The translations under genes and the position numbers were made by a program. A stretch of 64,000 nucleotides of DNA from Pseudomonas capeferrum (GTDB lineage Bacteria > Pseudomonadota > Gammaproteobacteria > Pseudomonadales > Pseudomonadaceae), in assembly GCF_000731675.1 (NCBI RefSeq), contig NZ_JMIT01000001.1:1797526-1861525 (forward strand). Direction: 5' to 3'. Within the stretch, counting starts at the first letter, position 1. Every line of letters starts with the position of its first letter. The notes under the pieces are model-generated. The model was not told the DNA's origin, searched no databases, and worked only from the letters and a program-made list of their open reading frames with translations. Positions 26,220 to 34,742 of the stretch are shown here, in pieces.

Positions 26220-27053
26220 TCAGCTCGCAACCGCCCCCTGCCGTAACCAGTCGATAAAGCGCGCAAACAACTCCGACTGTGAATTGATCTCAAGCTTCAG
26301 ATACAGGTTCTTGCGGTGCATCCGCACCGTCTCCGGTGAAATCCCCAGCTGCACCGCCGTGGACTTCACCGAATGCCCCCGCAAGATCATGTGCGCCACC
26401 TCTCGCTCCCGATCGGTAAGCACCTGGCAACCAAAACTCTCGAACGCCGCCTGAACGCTGCCGCGCTCGGCCGAAGCCGTGGCGGCTTCAAGGTTGTAAC
26501 GGGCATAACGCCCCAGCACTTCGCGCACCATCGGCTCGACCGCCCGCAGCAAGTCGATCTGCCCGCTGCTCAAGCGCGTGCCACTGCACCCCTGGAACAG
26601 GCTGAAGGACAGCTTGCGCCCCTGGCTGAGGTCGACGATGTAGTAGCTGTCTTCGCTGCAGCCGGTGCCCAGGTAATAGGCCTTGTAGTAGTCGCTGTCG
26701 AAGAAGTGGTCCGGGGCGATTTCTTCGAGGTGATAGAACCCCTCGGCCAGGCCACTCTGCACGGCCAGGCAAAAGGGGTCGAGCAGATAGCCGGCGGCGA
26801 AATAGCGCTCCAGCACCGCAGCACGGTGCACTTCGGGGATGCCCTGCTGATACAGCAGCTGCGGTGCCTGCCCCTGGCATTCGAGGCTGATCATCATCGA
26901 CTCCACCTGCACCAGTTCGCCAATCGCGGCGGCCACGTAGTGCAGGGCATCGGCCGTTTCGCTGTGGCTCAGGGCACGCTGCAGCGCCGCATGCCATTGC
27001 TGCAGTGCCCCCAGCGAAAGGGTGAGCGGAGTGTCGGGAGAGGCTTGGGTCAT
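26220..27053 (-). CDS. LuxR-family transcriptional regulator (orphan type)
   Basis: A 277-residue protein with a C-terminal LuxR HTH (about residues 210-272: LTDREREVAHMILRGHSVKSTAVQLGIS, then VRMHRKNLYLKLEI). The N-terminal sensing domain is shared with the regulator at 11837-12640 (common YLLDPF motif). The open frame extends to an ATG at 27110 that overlaps the aminotransferase stop as ATGA, so a 296-residue form made by translational coupling is possible. I prefer 27053 (MTQASPDTPL) on length. It is third in a minus-strand operon after a polyamine-binding protein and an aminotransferase, and probably regulates it. Confidence 0.8.
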   Translation of the reverse strand: MTQASPDTPLTLSLGALQQWHAALQRALSHSETADALHYVAAAIGELVQVESMMISLECQGQAPQLLYQQGIPEVHRAAVLERYFAAGYLLDPFCLAVQSGLAEGFYHLEEIAPDHFFDSDYYKAYYLGTGCSEDSYYIVDLSQGRKLSFSLFQGCSGTRLSSGQIDLLRAVEPMVREVLGRYARYNLEAATASAERGSVQAAFESFGCQVLTDREREVAHMILRGHSVKSTAVQLGISPETVRMHRKNLYLKLEINSQSELFARFIDWLRQGAVAS

Positions 27054-27106
27054 GCCCGGCAGTCTAGCCTGCCAGGCACGCCCACGCACAGCCCTTTGCG
27101 CCAGGC

Positions 27107-28519
27107 TCATCGGCCTTGGTACAGCCCTTGCGCGGTGAGCTCACGCGCCGTTTCGATGATGCACTGGCGCAAGGTTTCGACGATTTCATCCACTTGCGCG
27201 TGCGTGATGATCAACGGCGGCGACATCACGTTCAGGTGCATGATCGGCCGAACCAGCAACCCCCTGGCCTGGGCTTTGCTATGGATACGCTCTCCGATGT
27301 TGACCGCGTCGGGGAACAACGCCTTGCTGGTTTTATCGGCAACGAACTCGACACAGGCCATCAGCTTCATGCAGCGCACATCCCCGACCAAGGGCAGGTC
27401 GCGCAGGCTGTGCAGCCGTTGTTCCAGGTAGCTGCCAACATCCTTGACGTGCGCCAGCAACTGCTCGCGCTCGATGATCTCGATGTTCTTCAGGGCCGCT
27501 GTGCAGCACACCGGGTGCCCGCTGTAGGTGAAACCGTGGGTGAAGCAGCGGCCCTTGCCTGGCTCGGCGATCACCTGCCAGATCCGCTCCGAGAAGATGC
27601 ACGCACCCAGCGGCAGGTAGGCCGAGGTCAGGCCTTTGGCGGTGGTGATGATATCCGGGGTTACCCCGAACAGCTCCTCGCTGGCGAAGAAGGTGCCCAG
27701 GCGACCGAACGAGGTCACCACTTCGTCGGCGACGAACAGAATGTCGTAGGTCTGACACACCTGCCACATGCGCTCGAAGTAGCCCTTGGGCGGGATGATC
27801 ACCCCGCCCGAACCCATGATCGGCTCGGCGAAGAACGCGGCCACGTTGTCGGCGCCCAGGGAAAGGATCTTGTCTTCGAACTCGGCCACCAGGAAGTCAA
27901 GGAACTCGGCCTCGTCCATGTCGTCCGGCGCACGGTACACGTTGGGGTTGGAGACGTGGTGGATCAGCTCATGGGCGTAGTCGAACTCAGGCACGCGGTC
28001 GGCCGCCTTGTTGCCGATCGCCATGGTCAGCGTGGTGGAGCCGTGATAGGCGTTGTAACGGGCGATCACGTGCTTTTTGTGCGGCTTGCCACGGCAGTTC
28101 TGGTAGTACTGGATCAGCCGGTAGGCGGTGTCGACGGCAGTGGAGCCACCGGTGGTGAGGAACACGTGGTCGAGGTCGCCCGGCGCCAGTTGCGCAAGCT
28201 TCTGGCACAGCGCGATGGCGACGTCGTTGGCCATGTCGGAAAACGGATTGGAGTAGGCCAGCTTGCGTACCTGGTCGGCGATGGCCAGGGCCATCTCTTC
28301 GCGGCCCAGGCCGATATTGGTACACCACATGCCGCCGACCGCATCGAGAAAACGGTTGCCGTGAGTATCGCGAATGTAGGCGCCTTCACCTTCGACAATG
28401 TTCAGCGCGCCCTGTTCGCGGTGCTCGTCGAACACATGGTAGCCGTGCATGTAGTGGGCCTTGTCGGCGTCCACCAGTGGGTCGTGGGCGATGGCGAATG
28501 CTTTGCTTGGGGTGGCCAT
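27107..28519 (-). CDS. Class III PLP aminotransferase, putrescine/omega-amino type
   Basis: This 470-residue class III (omega) aminotransferase shows GDLDHVFLTTGGSTAVDTAYR around the phosphate-binding region, ILFVADEVVTSFGRLG with the cofactor Asp, and the Schiff-base Lys in TTAKGLTSAYLPLG. Pseudomonas relatives such as SpuC transaminate putrescine, cadaverine or beta-alanine with pyruvate. The ATG at 28519 has AAGGAG eight bases upstream; the 65 codons before it are not homologous. A polyamine-type binding protein is encoded 34 bases upstream, so a diamine substrate is likely. Confidence 0.88.
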   Translation of the reverse strand: MATPSKAFAIAHDPLVDADKAHYMHGYHVFDEHREQGALNIVEGEGAYIRDTHGNRFLDAVGGMWCTNIGLGREEMALAIADQVRKLAYSNPFSDMANDVAIALCQKLAQLAPGDLDHVFLTTGGSTAVDTAYRLIQYYQNCRGKPHKKHVIARYNAYHGSTTLTMAIGNKAADRVPEFDYAHELIHHVSNPNVYRAPDDMDEAEFLDFLVAEFEDKILSLGADNVAAFFAEPIMGSGGVIIPPKGYFERMWQVCQTYDILFVADEVVTSFGRLGTFFASEELFGVTPDIITTAKGLTSAYLPLGACIFSERIWQVIAEPGKGRCFTHGFTYSGHPVCCTAALKNIEIIEREQLLAHVKDVGSYLEQRLHSLRDLPLVGDVRCMKLMACVEFVADKTSKALFPDAVNIGERIHSKAQARGLLVRPIMHLNVMSPPLIITHAQVDEIVETLRQCIIETARELTAQGLYQGR

Positions 28520-28553
28520 GGGCAGCTCCTTGGCGGGAATCGGTTGGCAGTGT

Positions 28554-29657
28554 TCAGAAACCGGTCTTGACCGTGCTCCAGACCCGGGTGATGGCGCGCA
28601 TGTCCTTGGGGCTCTGGGTCTTCTGGGCGAACAGGCGTTCGCGGGTCTTGGCATCGGGGTAGATCGCCGGGTCCTGGCGGATGTCGGCCTGTACCAACGC
28701 CGTGGCAGCGGCATTGCTGTTGGCGTAGTGGATGTAGTCGGTGACCTTGGCCATGGTTTGCGGCTGCAGCAAAAACTCGATGAAGCGGTGCGCGTTGGCC
28801 GCGTGCGGCGCGTCCTTGGGGATGTACAGGTTGTCGAACCAGATCAGCGAACCTTCCTGGGGGATGAAGAACGACAGCTTGATGGCCTTCTTCGCCTCTA
28901 CCGCACGGGCCTGGGCAGTGGCGTAGTCACCTGACCAGGTCAGTGCCAAGCAGACATCGCCATTGGGCAGGCTGGTGAGGTAGTTGACCGAATCGAACTT
29001 GCGGATGTACGGGCGAATGCCCATCAGCAGTTGCTCGGCAGCCTTCAGGTCGGCCGGCGCTGCGCTGCGTGGGTCCTTGCCCAGGTACTGCAGGGCCAGC
29101 GGGATCACCTCGGTCGGCGCGTCCATCAAGGTGACGCCGCAGTCGGCGAAGCGCGAGACGATCTTGGGGTCGAACAGCATGGCCAGCGAGCCGATCGGTG
29201 CATCGGGCATGCGTGCGGTGATCTTGTCGACGTTGTAGGTGATGCCTGAACTGCCCCAGGTGTAGGGTGCCGAGTATTTCAGCCCCGGGTCGTACCCTTG
29301 CAGGTTGCTGACCACCTGCTCATCCAGGTTGTGCCAGCTGGGCAGTTGCTGCTTGTCCAACGCCTGGAACACGCCAGCCTGGATCAAGGGGGGGACCAGG
29401 GAAGCGTTGAGCATCACCAGGTCATAGCCGGAGCGGCCGGTCAGCAGTTTGGTCTGGACGGTCTCGTAGCCATCGAAGGTGTCGTAGACGACCTTGATGC
29501 CGGTGGCCTTCTCGAAGTCGGCCAGGGTGGTCTCGCCGATGTAGTCGGTCCAGTTGTACAGCCTTAGCGTGTTCGCGCTGCCCTCCTCCACCGCCAGTGC
29601 CTGCGTGGCGGCCGACGCCAGCAGCAGACCGCCAATCACCTTCAGTGCCTTGCGCAT
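28554..29657 (-). CDS. Polyamine ABC transporter periplasmic binding protein (PotF/SpuD-like)
   Basis: A 367-residue periplasmic protein with signal peptide MRKALKVIGGLLLASAATQALA. The mature part starts LRLYNWTDYIGETTL, the typical PotF/PotD opening, and carries the KVVYDTFDGYE and NLYIPKDAPHAANAHRFI blocks. It should bind putrescine, spermidine or an analogue for an ABC importer. No permease or ATPase genes are nearby, so it would share another transporter or act as a sensor input. It is the first gene of the operon with the aminotransferase and LuxR genes. Confidence 0.9.
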   Translation of the reverse strand: MRKALKVIGGLLLASAATQALAVEEGSANTLRLYNWTDYIGETTLADFEKATGIKVVYDTFDGYETVQTKLLTGRSGYDLVMLNASLVPPLIQAGVFQALDKQQLPSWHNLDEQVVSNLQGYDPGLKYSAPYTWGSSGITYNVDKITARMPDAPIGSLAMLFDPKIVSRFADCGVTLMDAPTEVIPLALQYLGKDPRSAAPADLKAAEQLLMGIRPYIRKFDSVNYLTSLPNGDVCLALTWSGDYATAQARAVEAKKAIKLSFFIPQEGSLIWFDNLYIPKDAPHAANAHRFIEFLLQPQTMAKVTDYIHYANSNAAATALVQADIRQDPAIYPDAKTRERLFAQKTQSPKDMRAITRVWSTVKTGF

Positions 29658-29755
29658 AGCAACTCCATCGTGTGACTGCTCCGGATCGAGCCGATGGGTT
29701 CACTATCGGGGGATTTGCTTGAGGGCAACATACCCCGAATGTGTGGGTGGTCGTT

Positions 29756-29871
29756 TGTAGGAGCGGCCTTGCGTCGCGAAAGGGCTGCGTAGCGGCCCCT
29801 CGATTTCAGCGTCACCGCACATATCCGGGGGCCGCTGCGCAGCCCTTTCGCGACGCAAGGCCGCTCCTACA
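29756..29871. repeat. Inverted REP pair (BIME)
   Basis: A 44-base unit at 29756-29799 (beginning TGTAGGAGCGGCCTTGCGTC) is repeated in inverse orientation at 29828-29871 with essentially one mismatch, separated by 28 bases. The unit GGAGCGGCC...GCGAAAGGGCTGC is the common Pseudomonas REP type. It sits upstream of the polyamine-binding protein gene and downstream of the flavoprotein gene. Confidence 0.85.
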
Positions 29872-29887
29872 CACATACACAACCGCG

Positions 29888-30589
29888 TTACCTCAGCGGA
29901 TACAACGCCTCATCGAACTGCGCCAAGCGTGGGAACACCAGCGGCTGGTCGTCTGCCAACTGCTCCAGACGCTGCTGGTATTGCTGCAAAAACCCCTGGC
30001 GGGCCTCGGCGCTGATGTACGGCACGTGCCAGGCCACGAACGGTGGCAGCACCTCGAACCCGACATAGGCCAGCGTCCCCCGCAGAATCGGCCGCAACAT
30101 GTCCTCGAGCGGCCCGTGAATCGCCCCTTCGCCAAACATGTGCTCACGCCCGCCCAGGGTCACCGTCACCAGCGCCTTCTTGCCAGCCAGCCCGCCCTGA
30201 TCGTAGAAGCGCTTGCCGCCATAGCACACGCCCGACACCAGCACCCGGTCGATCCAGCCCTTGAGCATGGCCGGCGCCGAGAACCAGAAGATCGGGAAGT
30301 TCAGCACCAGCAGGTCCGCCCATAACAGCTTGTCCAGCTCTTGCTGGATATCCGCAGCGATAGCGCCGCTCTTGACCCCCAGGCGCTGCTCCAGGGCGTA
30401 GACCAGGTACTCGGGGTTCTCGCGCTGGGCGAAATCATCAGCACTGGCCACCGGGTTCCAGCCCATGGCGTACAGGTCGCTGACCTGCACCGGGTGACCC
30501 TGGTCGCGAAAGGTGGCCACGGCCTGGTCACGCAGGGCTGCGGTGAAGGATTGTGGCTCGGGGTGAGCGTGGACGATCAGTACATTCAC
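29888..30589 (-). CDS. NAD(P)H:quinone oxidoreductase-like flavoprotein
   Basis: A 233-residue flavodoxin-fold protein of the NQO1/KefF type: the N terminus MNVLIVHAHPEPQSFT, the LWADLLVLNFPIFWFSAPAMLKGWIDRV block and LVTVTLGG. Such enzymes reduce quinones or nitro compounds by two electrons with FAD or FMN. I choose the GTG at 30589 because AGGAG precedes it by seven bases; the ATG at 30604 would place that ribosome site inside the gene. It lies 67 bases beyond aruH on the same strand. A role in arginine metabolism is not evident. Confidence 0.82.
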   Translation of the reverse strand: MNVLIVHAHPEPQSFTAALRDQAVATFRDQGHPVQVSDLYAMGWNPVASADDFAQRENPEYLVYALEQRLGVKSGAIAADIQQELDKLLWADLLVLNFPIFWFSAPAMLKGWIDRVLVSGVCYGGKRFYDQGGLAGKKALVTVTLGGREHMFGEGAIHGPLEDMLRPILRGTLAYVGFEVLPPFVAWHVPYISAEARQGFLQQYQQRLEQLADDQPLVFPRLAQFDEALYPLR

Positions 30590-30656
30590 AACGTTTCTCC
30601 TCACACAAAACGGGATGCGTCAGCGACGGCGCAACACGCGATACAGCCGCGCCTAC

Positions 30657-31847
30657 TCACGCAGGGGCCTGCTGTTGCATCAGTGCCTGGGCACAACGGG
30701 CAATGCGCCGGCAGGCATCGACCAGCGCCTCGGGGCCCACCACCAGCCCCAGGCGGATGTGCCCGGCGGCGCTGGGGCCAAAGGCCTCGCCGGCCAGCAC
30801 CGACACACCTTCGCGGTCCAGCAGGCGGTCGGCAAAGGCCTGCGCGCTGAGGCCGGTTGCGCGAATATCGACCATCACGAACATGCCGCCATCGGGTTTC
30901 AGGGCCTTGACGCCCGGGCAACCCGCCAAGTGTTCGCACACCAGGTCGCGGCGCTGGCGATAGGCGTCGCGCATGGCCTCCAGTGCTGGCATCGGCTGGG
31001 TCAAGGCCACCACGGCGGCGTCCTGGATAAAGTCCGGCGAGCCATACAGCATGCACAGGGCCAGGTTTTCCAGGTGCGTGGCCAGCTCAGGCGAGCTCAC
31101 TACCCAGCCCACCCGCCAGCCAGTCATGGCGTGGGATTTCGACAGGCTGTTGAGGGTCGCGGTGCGCTCGGCCATGCCCGGCAGGCTGCCAGGGCTGACA
31201 TGCTCGCCGTCGTACAGCAGCTCGCTGTACACCTCGTCAGAGATCAGCCACAGGTCGTGGGCGATGCACAGCGCTGCCAGTGCCTCCCAGGTCGCGCGCG
31301 GCAAGCTTGCCCCCGAGGGGTTGTGCGGGCTGTTCAGGGCCAGGGCGCGGGTACGCGGGGTGATGCGCGCCGCGACGTCCTGCGGGCACACCCGAAAACC
31401 GTTCTCCGGCTTGACCGGCACCGGTACCACTTTGGCGCCGCAGGCACCGAACACCGCCTCGTAGGTGACGTACATGGGCTCGGCGACAATCACCTCGTCG
31501 CCGGGGTCGAGCACGCACTGGGCCACGCAGAACAACGCGCACTGCGCACCCGCCAGCACCGTGACCTGCTCGGCACTGACGGCCTGGCCGCTGCGTTGCC
31601 GGTGGCGATCGGCGATGGCCTGGCGCAGGGCGAGCTTGCCGCGCACATCGGCGTAATGGGTATGGCCTGCTCGCAGGCTGTCGATAGCAGCCTCGACGAT
31701 GGGGCCCGGGGTGTCGAAGTCCGGGTCCCCCACCGACAGCAGCAGGATGTCCTTGCCCTCGGCCTGCAGCGCCAGGGCGCGGTAATGGATGTCCCAGGCG
31801 GCGGCGCCGTCGCCGGCGATACGTTGGGTCAGCTTGGCGTAATGCAT
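30657..31847 (-). CDS. aruH: Arginine:pyruvate transaminase
   Basis: A 396-residue class I/II aminotransferase. The PLP lysine is Lys237 in NSLSKSHAMTGWRVGW, with NSPHNPSG and the DEVYSEL block before it. In P. aeruginosa AruH (393 residues) transfers the alpha-amino group of L-arginine to pyruvate, giving 2-ketoarginine, and also accepts lysine. Assignment rests on the family plus the flanking aruI, acyl-CoA genes, permease and aruRS in the same order as PA4976-PA4983. It is separated from aruI by a racemase gene, unlike P. aeruginosa. Confidence 0.87.
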   Translation of the reverse strand: MHYAKLTQRIAGDGAAAWDIHYRALALQAEGKDILLLSVGDPDFDTPGPIVEAAIDSLRAGHTHYADVRGKLALRQAIADRHRQRSGQAVSAEQVTVLAGAQCALFCVAQCVLDPGDEVIVAEPMYVTYEAVFGACGAKVVPVPVKPENGFRVCPQDVAARITPRTRALALNSPHNPSGASLPRATWEALAALCIAHDLWLISDEVYSELLYDGEHVSPGSLPGMAERTATLNSLSKSHAMTGWRVGWVVSSPELATHLENLALCMLYGSPDFIQDAAVVALTQPMPALEAMRDAYRQRRDLVCEHLAGCPGVKALKPDGGMFVMVDIRATGLSAQAFADRLLDREGVSVLAGEAFGPSAAGHIRLGLVVGPEALVDACRRIARCAQALMQQQAPA

Positions 31848-31870
31848 GGCAATCTCCCTTCAGTACGGGG

Positions 31871-33100
31871 TCAGTCGACGAGAATCTTCGGGTTTGAGCT
31901 GCCCCACACGGTGTACAGGTCAGCCAGCAATGCACCGTTGATGTCTTCCATTTCGCCCTGGGTGATCTCACCCCCGGCCTGCTTGCCGAACAGCACCACC
32001 TCGTTGCCGTTCTTGACGTCGGGGAAGTCGGTGACATCGACCATCAAGGTGTTCATCGACACCTTGCCCACCACCGGCACGCGGTGGCCGTTGATCAGCA
32101 CATGGCCCTTGTTGGTGAATACCCGGCGGTAGCCGTCAGAGTAGCCGACGGTGATATTGGCCAGGCGCGCGTCACGCGCCAAGGTGAAGGTGCGGTCATA
32201 GCCGACAGTATTGCCGGCCGGGTAGCTGTGCACGGCGGCCACCCGCGACTTGAACTGCATGGCGCGCTGGTACTCGGTGCGCGCCGGCACGGTATCGCCG
32301 AACAGCGCACCGCCGGTGCGGACCATGTCCAGGCGCGCCTCGGGCACCTCCAGGGTGGCGAAGGAGTTGGCCGCGTGCAGGGTCAGCTGGCTGCGGTCGA
32401 GCTTGGCATGCTTGATCAGCCAGTCGGCCTGCTGGTTGAACGCTGCCAGGCCCTTGCGTACATCGTCCTTGTCTTCCACAGCGAAGTGGGTCATCAATGC
32501 CACCAGCTTCAGGTGCTTCTGGTCGGTGATCTGCAGCGCTTCACCGCGCCCGCTCCAACTGGCCATCTCTACCCCGTTGCGGCTCATGCCGCTGGAATTG
32601 AGCGCCAGGTGAATACGCAAGGTCTTGCCATGGCGCTCGGCGATGGCGTCAGCCTGGCGGGCAAATTCGGCGCTGCCGACCAGTTCTTCCATGTCGTATT
32701 GCAAGGCATCTTCCAGCTCGCTCAGGCTGGCCAGGCGCACCCGCACCAGTTGCCCGGTAAAGCCGCTGGCCCTCACCACGCGGGCTTCCTCGTTGCTGGC
32801 CACCGCCACGCAGGGCACGCCAAGGGCAATGACCGAGGGCATCACCAAGCCGATGCCGTGGCCGTAGGCATCGGCCTTGAGCACGGCGCACAGCTTGGAC
32901 TTGCCACCCAGCTCCGCTTGCAGGGTGCGGATGTTGTGTTGCAGGGCGCTTGCGCTGACCTCGACCCAGGCATTGCTGTTTTGCACGGTCAGGGCGTTGC
33001 TGCCGTTGTCCATCGACAGCGGTGGTGCGGCATACAGCGGGGCCTGGCCGGTGATCAGCAGGGCCAGGGAAGCAGCCAGAAGCGTGCGGCGAAATGGCAT
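31871..33100 (-). CDS. bsr: Periplasmic broad-specificity amino acid racemase
   Basis: This 409-residue alanine-racemase-fold PLP enzyme has a signal peptide (MPFRRTLLAASLALLITG... with a cleavage-type AAPP). The PLP lysine is Lys75 in AVLKADAYGHG, and GYSDGYRR and GKVSMNTLMVDVT lie in the C-terminal domain. The sequence is recognisably the P. putida broad-specificity racemase, which interconverts L and D forms of lysine, arginine, methionine and others, and acts in the periplasm. Start ATG at 33100 gives the known N terminus. Its place between aruH and aruI ties D-lysine/D-arginine use to this transaminase pathway. Confidence 0.93.
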   Translation of the reverse strand: MPFRRTLLAASLALLITGQAPLYAAPPLSMDNGSNALTVQNSNAWVEVSASALQHNIRTLQAELGGKSKLCAVLKADAYGHGIGLVMPSVIALGVPCVAVASNEEARVVRASGFTGQLVRVRLASLSELEDALQYDMEELVGSAEFARQADAIAERHGKTLRIHLALNSSGMSRNGVEMASWSGRGEALQITDQKHLKLVALMTHFAVEDKDDVRKGLAAFNQQADWLIKHAKLDRSQLTLHAANSFATLEVPEARLDMVRTGGALFGDTVPARTEYQRAMQFKSRVAAVHSYPAGNTVGYDRTFTLARDARLANITVGYSDGYRRVFTNKGHVLINGHRVPVVGKVSMNTLMVDVTDFPDVKNGNEVVLFGKQAGGEITQGEMEDINGALLADLYTVWGSSNPKILVD

Positions 33101-33134
33101 GGGGGTTTCTCTTGTCATGGGTAATGCGCCGCTG

Positions 33135-34742
33135 TCAGCAGACGCAGGTATGTTTGAGTTCGATAAAGGTCACGCCTGGCGTGGCGAAGCCGCAGGCCAG
33201 GTCTGCCTGCAAGGCATCCAGGTCGCGCGGCTGGCGCACTGCGCAGCCAAATGCGCGGGCCAGGCCGATGAAGTCGGGGTTGCGCGGCAGCACGCCAACC
33301 GGCTCGATGTCCAGGCCAAGCATGTCGTCACGGATCTGCCCGAGGGCATCGTTGTTCCACAGCAGCACCACCAGCGGCCGGTCCAGTTCCTCGACGGCGG
33401 TGGCCAGCTCCTGGGCGGTATAGAGGAAACCGCCGTCGCCGACCAGCACCAGGCCGGGGCGGTGGTCAGTGGCGAACATGCCGCCGATACCTGCCGGCAG
33501 GCCGTAGCCGAGGGTGCCGTAACCGGTGGGGTGCAGCCAGCTGCGCGGGGCCCGGCTGGCAAAGGCGTAGTTGCCGGTGTAGGCCAGTTGGGTCATGTCG
33601 CTACTGATGAAGGCGCCATCCGGCAGCACCGCTTCGATGCGATCGAGGATGGCCTGGTGAATGGCCTGCAACGGCGCATGCCCGTCACGGATGGCCTGGC
33701 GCAGGGCGGCCACCGTTGCGATAGCCTGACGAGGGTCGCGATCGCCCTCGGGCAAGGACGCCAGCAAGCCGTCGAGGGTCTGCCGCGCATCACCGTGCAG
33801 GGCCACGGCGCAGGGGTAGAAGTCGTTGAACTTGCGCGGGTCGATGTCCACCCGCAGCAACTCGCCATTGACCGGCAGGCGCTCGCGCCAGAAGTCGGTG
33901 TCGGCCATTTCGGTGCCCACCGCCAGCACCACATCGGCTTCGCTGATCAGTTGCCAGCCTGGCGCCACGCACAGGCTCGAACCGGCATTGAGCGGCGCCT
34001 CGGGAGGCAGCAGGCCCTTGCCGGCGACGCTGGTGAACAGCGGCGCGGCCAGGCGCGTGCTCAGTTGCTGAAGTTGTTCGGCAGCGTGCAACGCGCCGCC
34101 GCCAGCGATGATCATTGGCCGTTTGGCTGCGGCCAGCTTCAGCGCGGCCTGGCCCAGCGTGGCCTGGTCGGGCTGGCCCCGCCCTGGCCGGCGCACCACC
34201 TCGTCGCTCCAGTCGCGGGCAACGGGCGCGGCAAGCACGTCCAGCGGCACCGAGATGTGCACCGGGCGCGGGCGTTCGCTATCGAATACCGCCCAGGCAC
34301 GGGCAATCAGCTCGGGCAGGTCGTCGGCGCCCAGCGCCACGGCGGAAAACGCCGTGATCGGCGCAGTCATGGCGCGCTGGTCCTGGGTTTCATGCAGGCA
34401 GCCCCAGCCTTTGCCCAGGCTGGCCGTGTGGTTGACGCTGGAAATCACCAGCAGCGGGATCGAGTCGGCATAGGCCTGGCCAATGGCGGTGGCGGCATTG
34501 GTCACGCCTGGGCCGGTGATGACAAAGCACACCCCTGGCCTGCCACTGACCCGGGCATAACCATCTGCCATGAAGCCGGCGCCCTGCTCATGCCGGGTCA
34601 GCACATGGCGGATGCCACTGCCGGGCAAGCCGCGGTACAGCTCCAGGGTATGCACCCCAGGGATACCAAACACAGTATCCACCCCGTAGTTGGCCAGCAG
34701 CCGTACCAGCGCCTGGCCGGCAGTCATCGGGCGCTCATGCAT
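33135..34742 (-). CDS. aruI: 2-Ketoarginine decarboxylase (TPP-dependent)
   Basis: A 535-residue ThDP enzyme of the acetolactate-synthase fold. The ThDP glutamate lies in RHEQGAGFMADGYAR (near residue 50), and the metal/ThDP motif is GDGGFLYTAQEL...LLWNND near residue 430. AruI decarboxylates 5-guanidino-2-oxopentanoate to 4-guanidinobutyraldehyde. The name follows the family and conserved aruHI neighbourhood; a generic oxo-acid decarboxylase is the alternative. The ATG at 34742 overlaps the upstream acyl-CoA synthetase by eight bases and has GGAG six bases before it. Confidence 0.87.
   Translation of the reverse strand: MHERPMTAGQALVRLLANYGVDTVFGIPGVHTLELYRGLPGSGIRHVLTRHEQGAGFMADGYARVSGRPGVCFVITGPGVTNAATAIGQAYADSIPLLVISSVNHTASLGKGWGCLHETQDQRAMTAPITAFSAVALGADDLPELIARAWAVFDSERPRPVHISVPLDVLAAPVARDWSDEVVRRPGRGQPDQATLGQAALKLAAAKRPMIIAGGGALHAAEQLQQLSTRLAAPLFTSVAGKGLLPPEAPLNAGSSLCVAPGWQLISEADVVLAVGTEMADTDFWRERLPVNGELLRVDIDPRKFNDFYPCAVALHGDARQTLDGLLASLPEGDRDPRQAIATVAALRQAIRDGHAPLQAIHQAILDRIEAVLPDGAFISSDMTQLAYTGNYAFASRAPRSWLHPTGYGTLGYGLPAGIGGMFATDHRPGLVLVGDGGFLYTAQELATAVEELDRPLVVLLWNNDALGQIRDDMLGLDIEPVGVLPRNPDFIGLARAFGCAVRQPRDLDALQADLACGFATPGVTFIELKHTCVC

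Noticed and set aside
29756..29871. Inverted REP pair as insertion-sequence ends
   Set aside because: Only 28 bases lie between the arms and no transposase is present. The unit matches the REP family seen elsewhere in the window.
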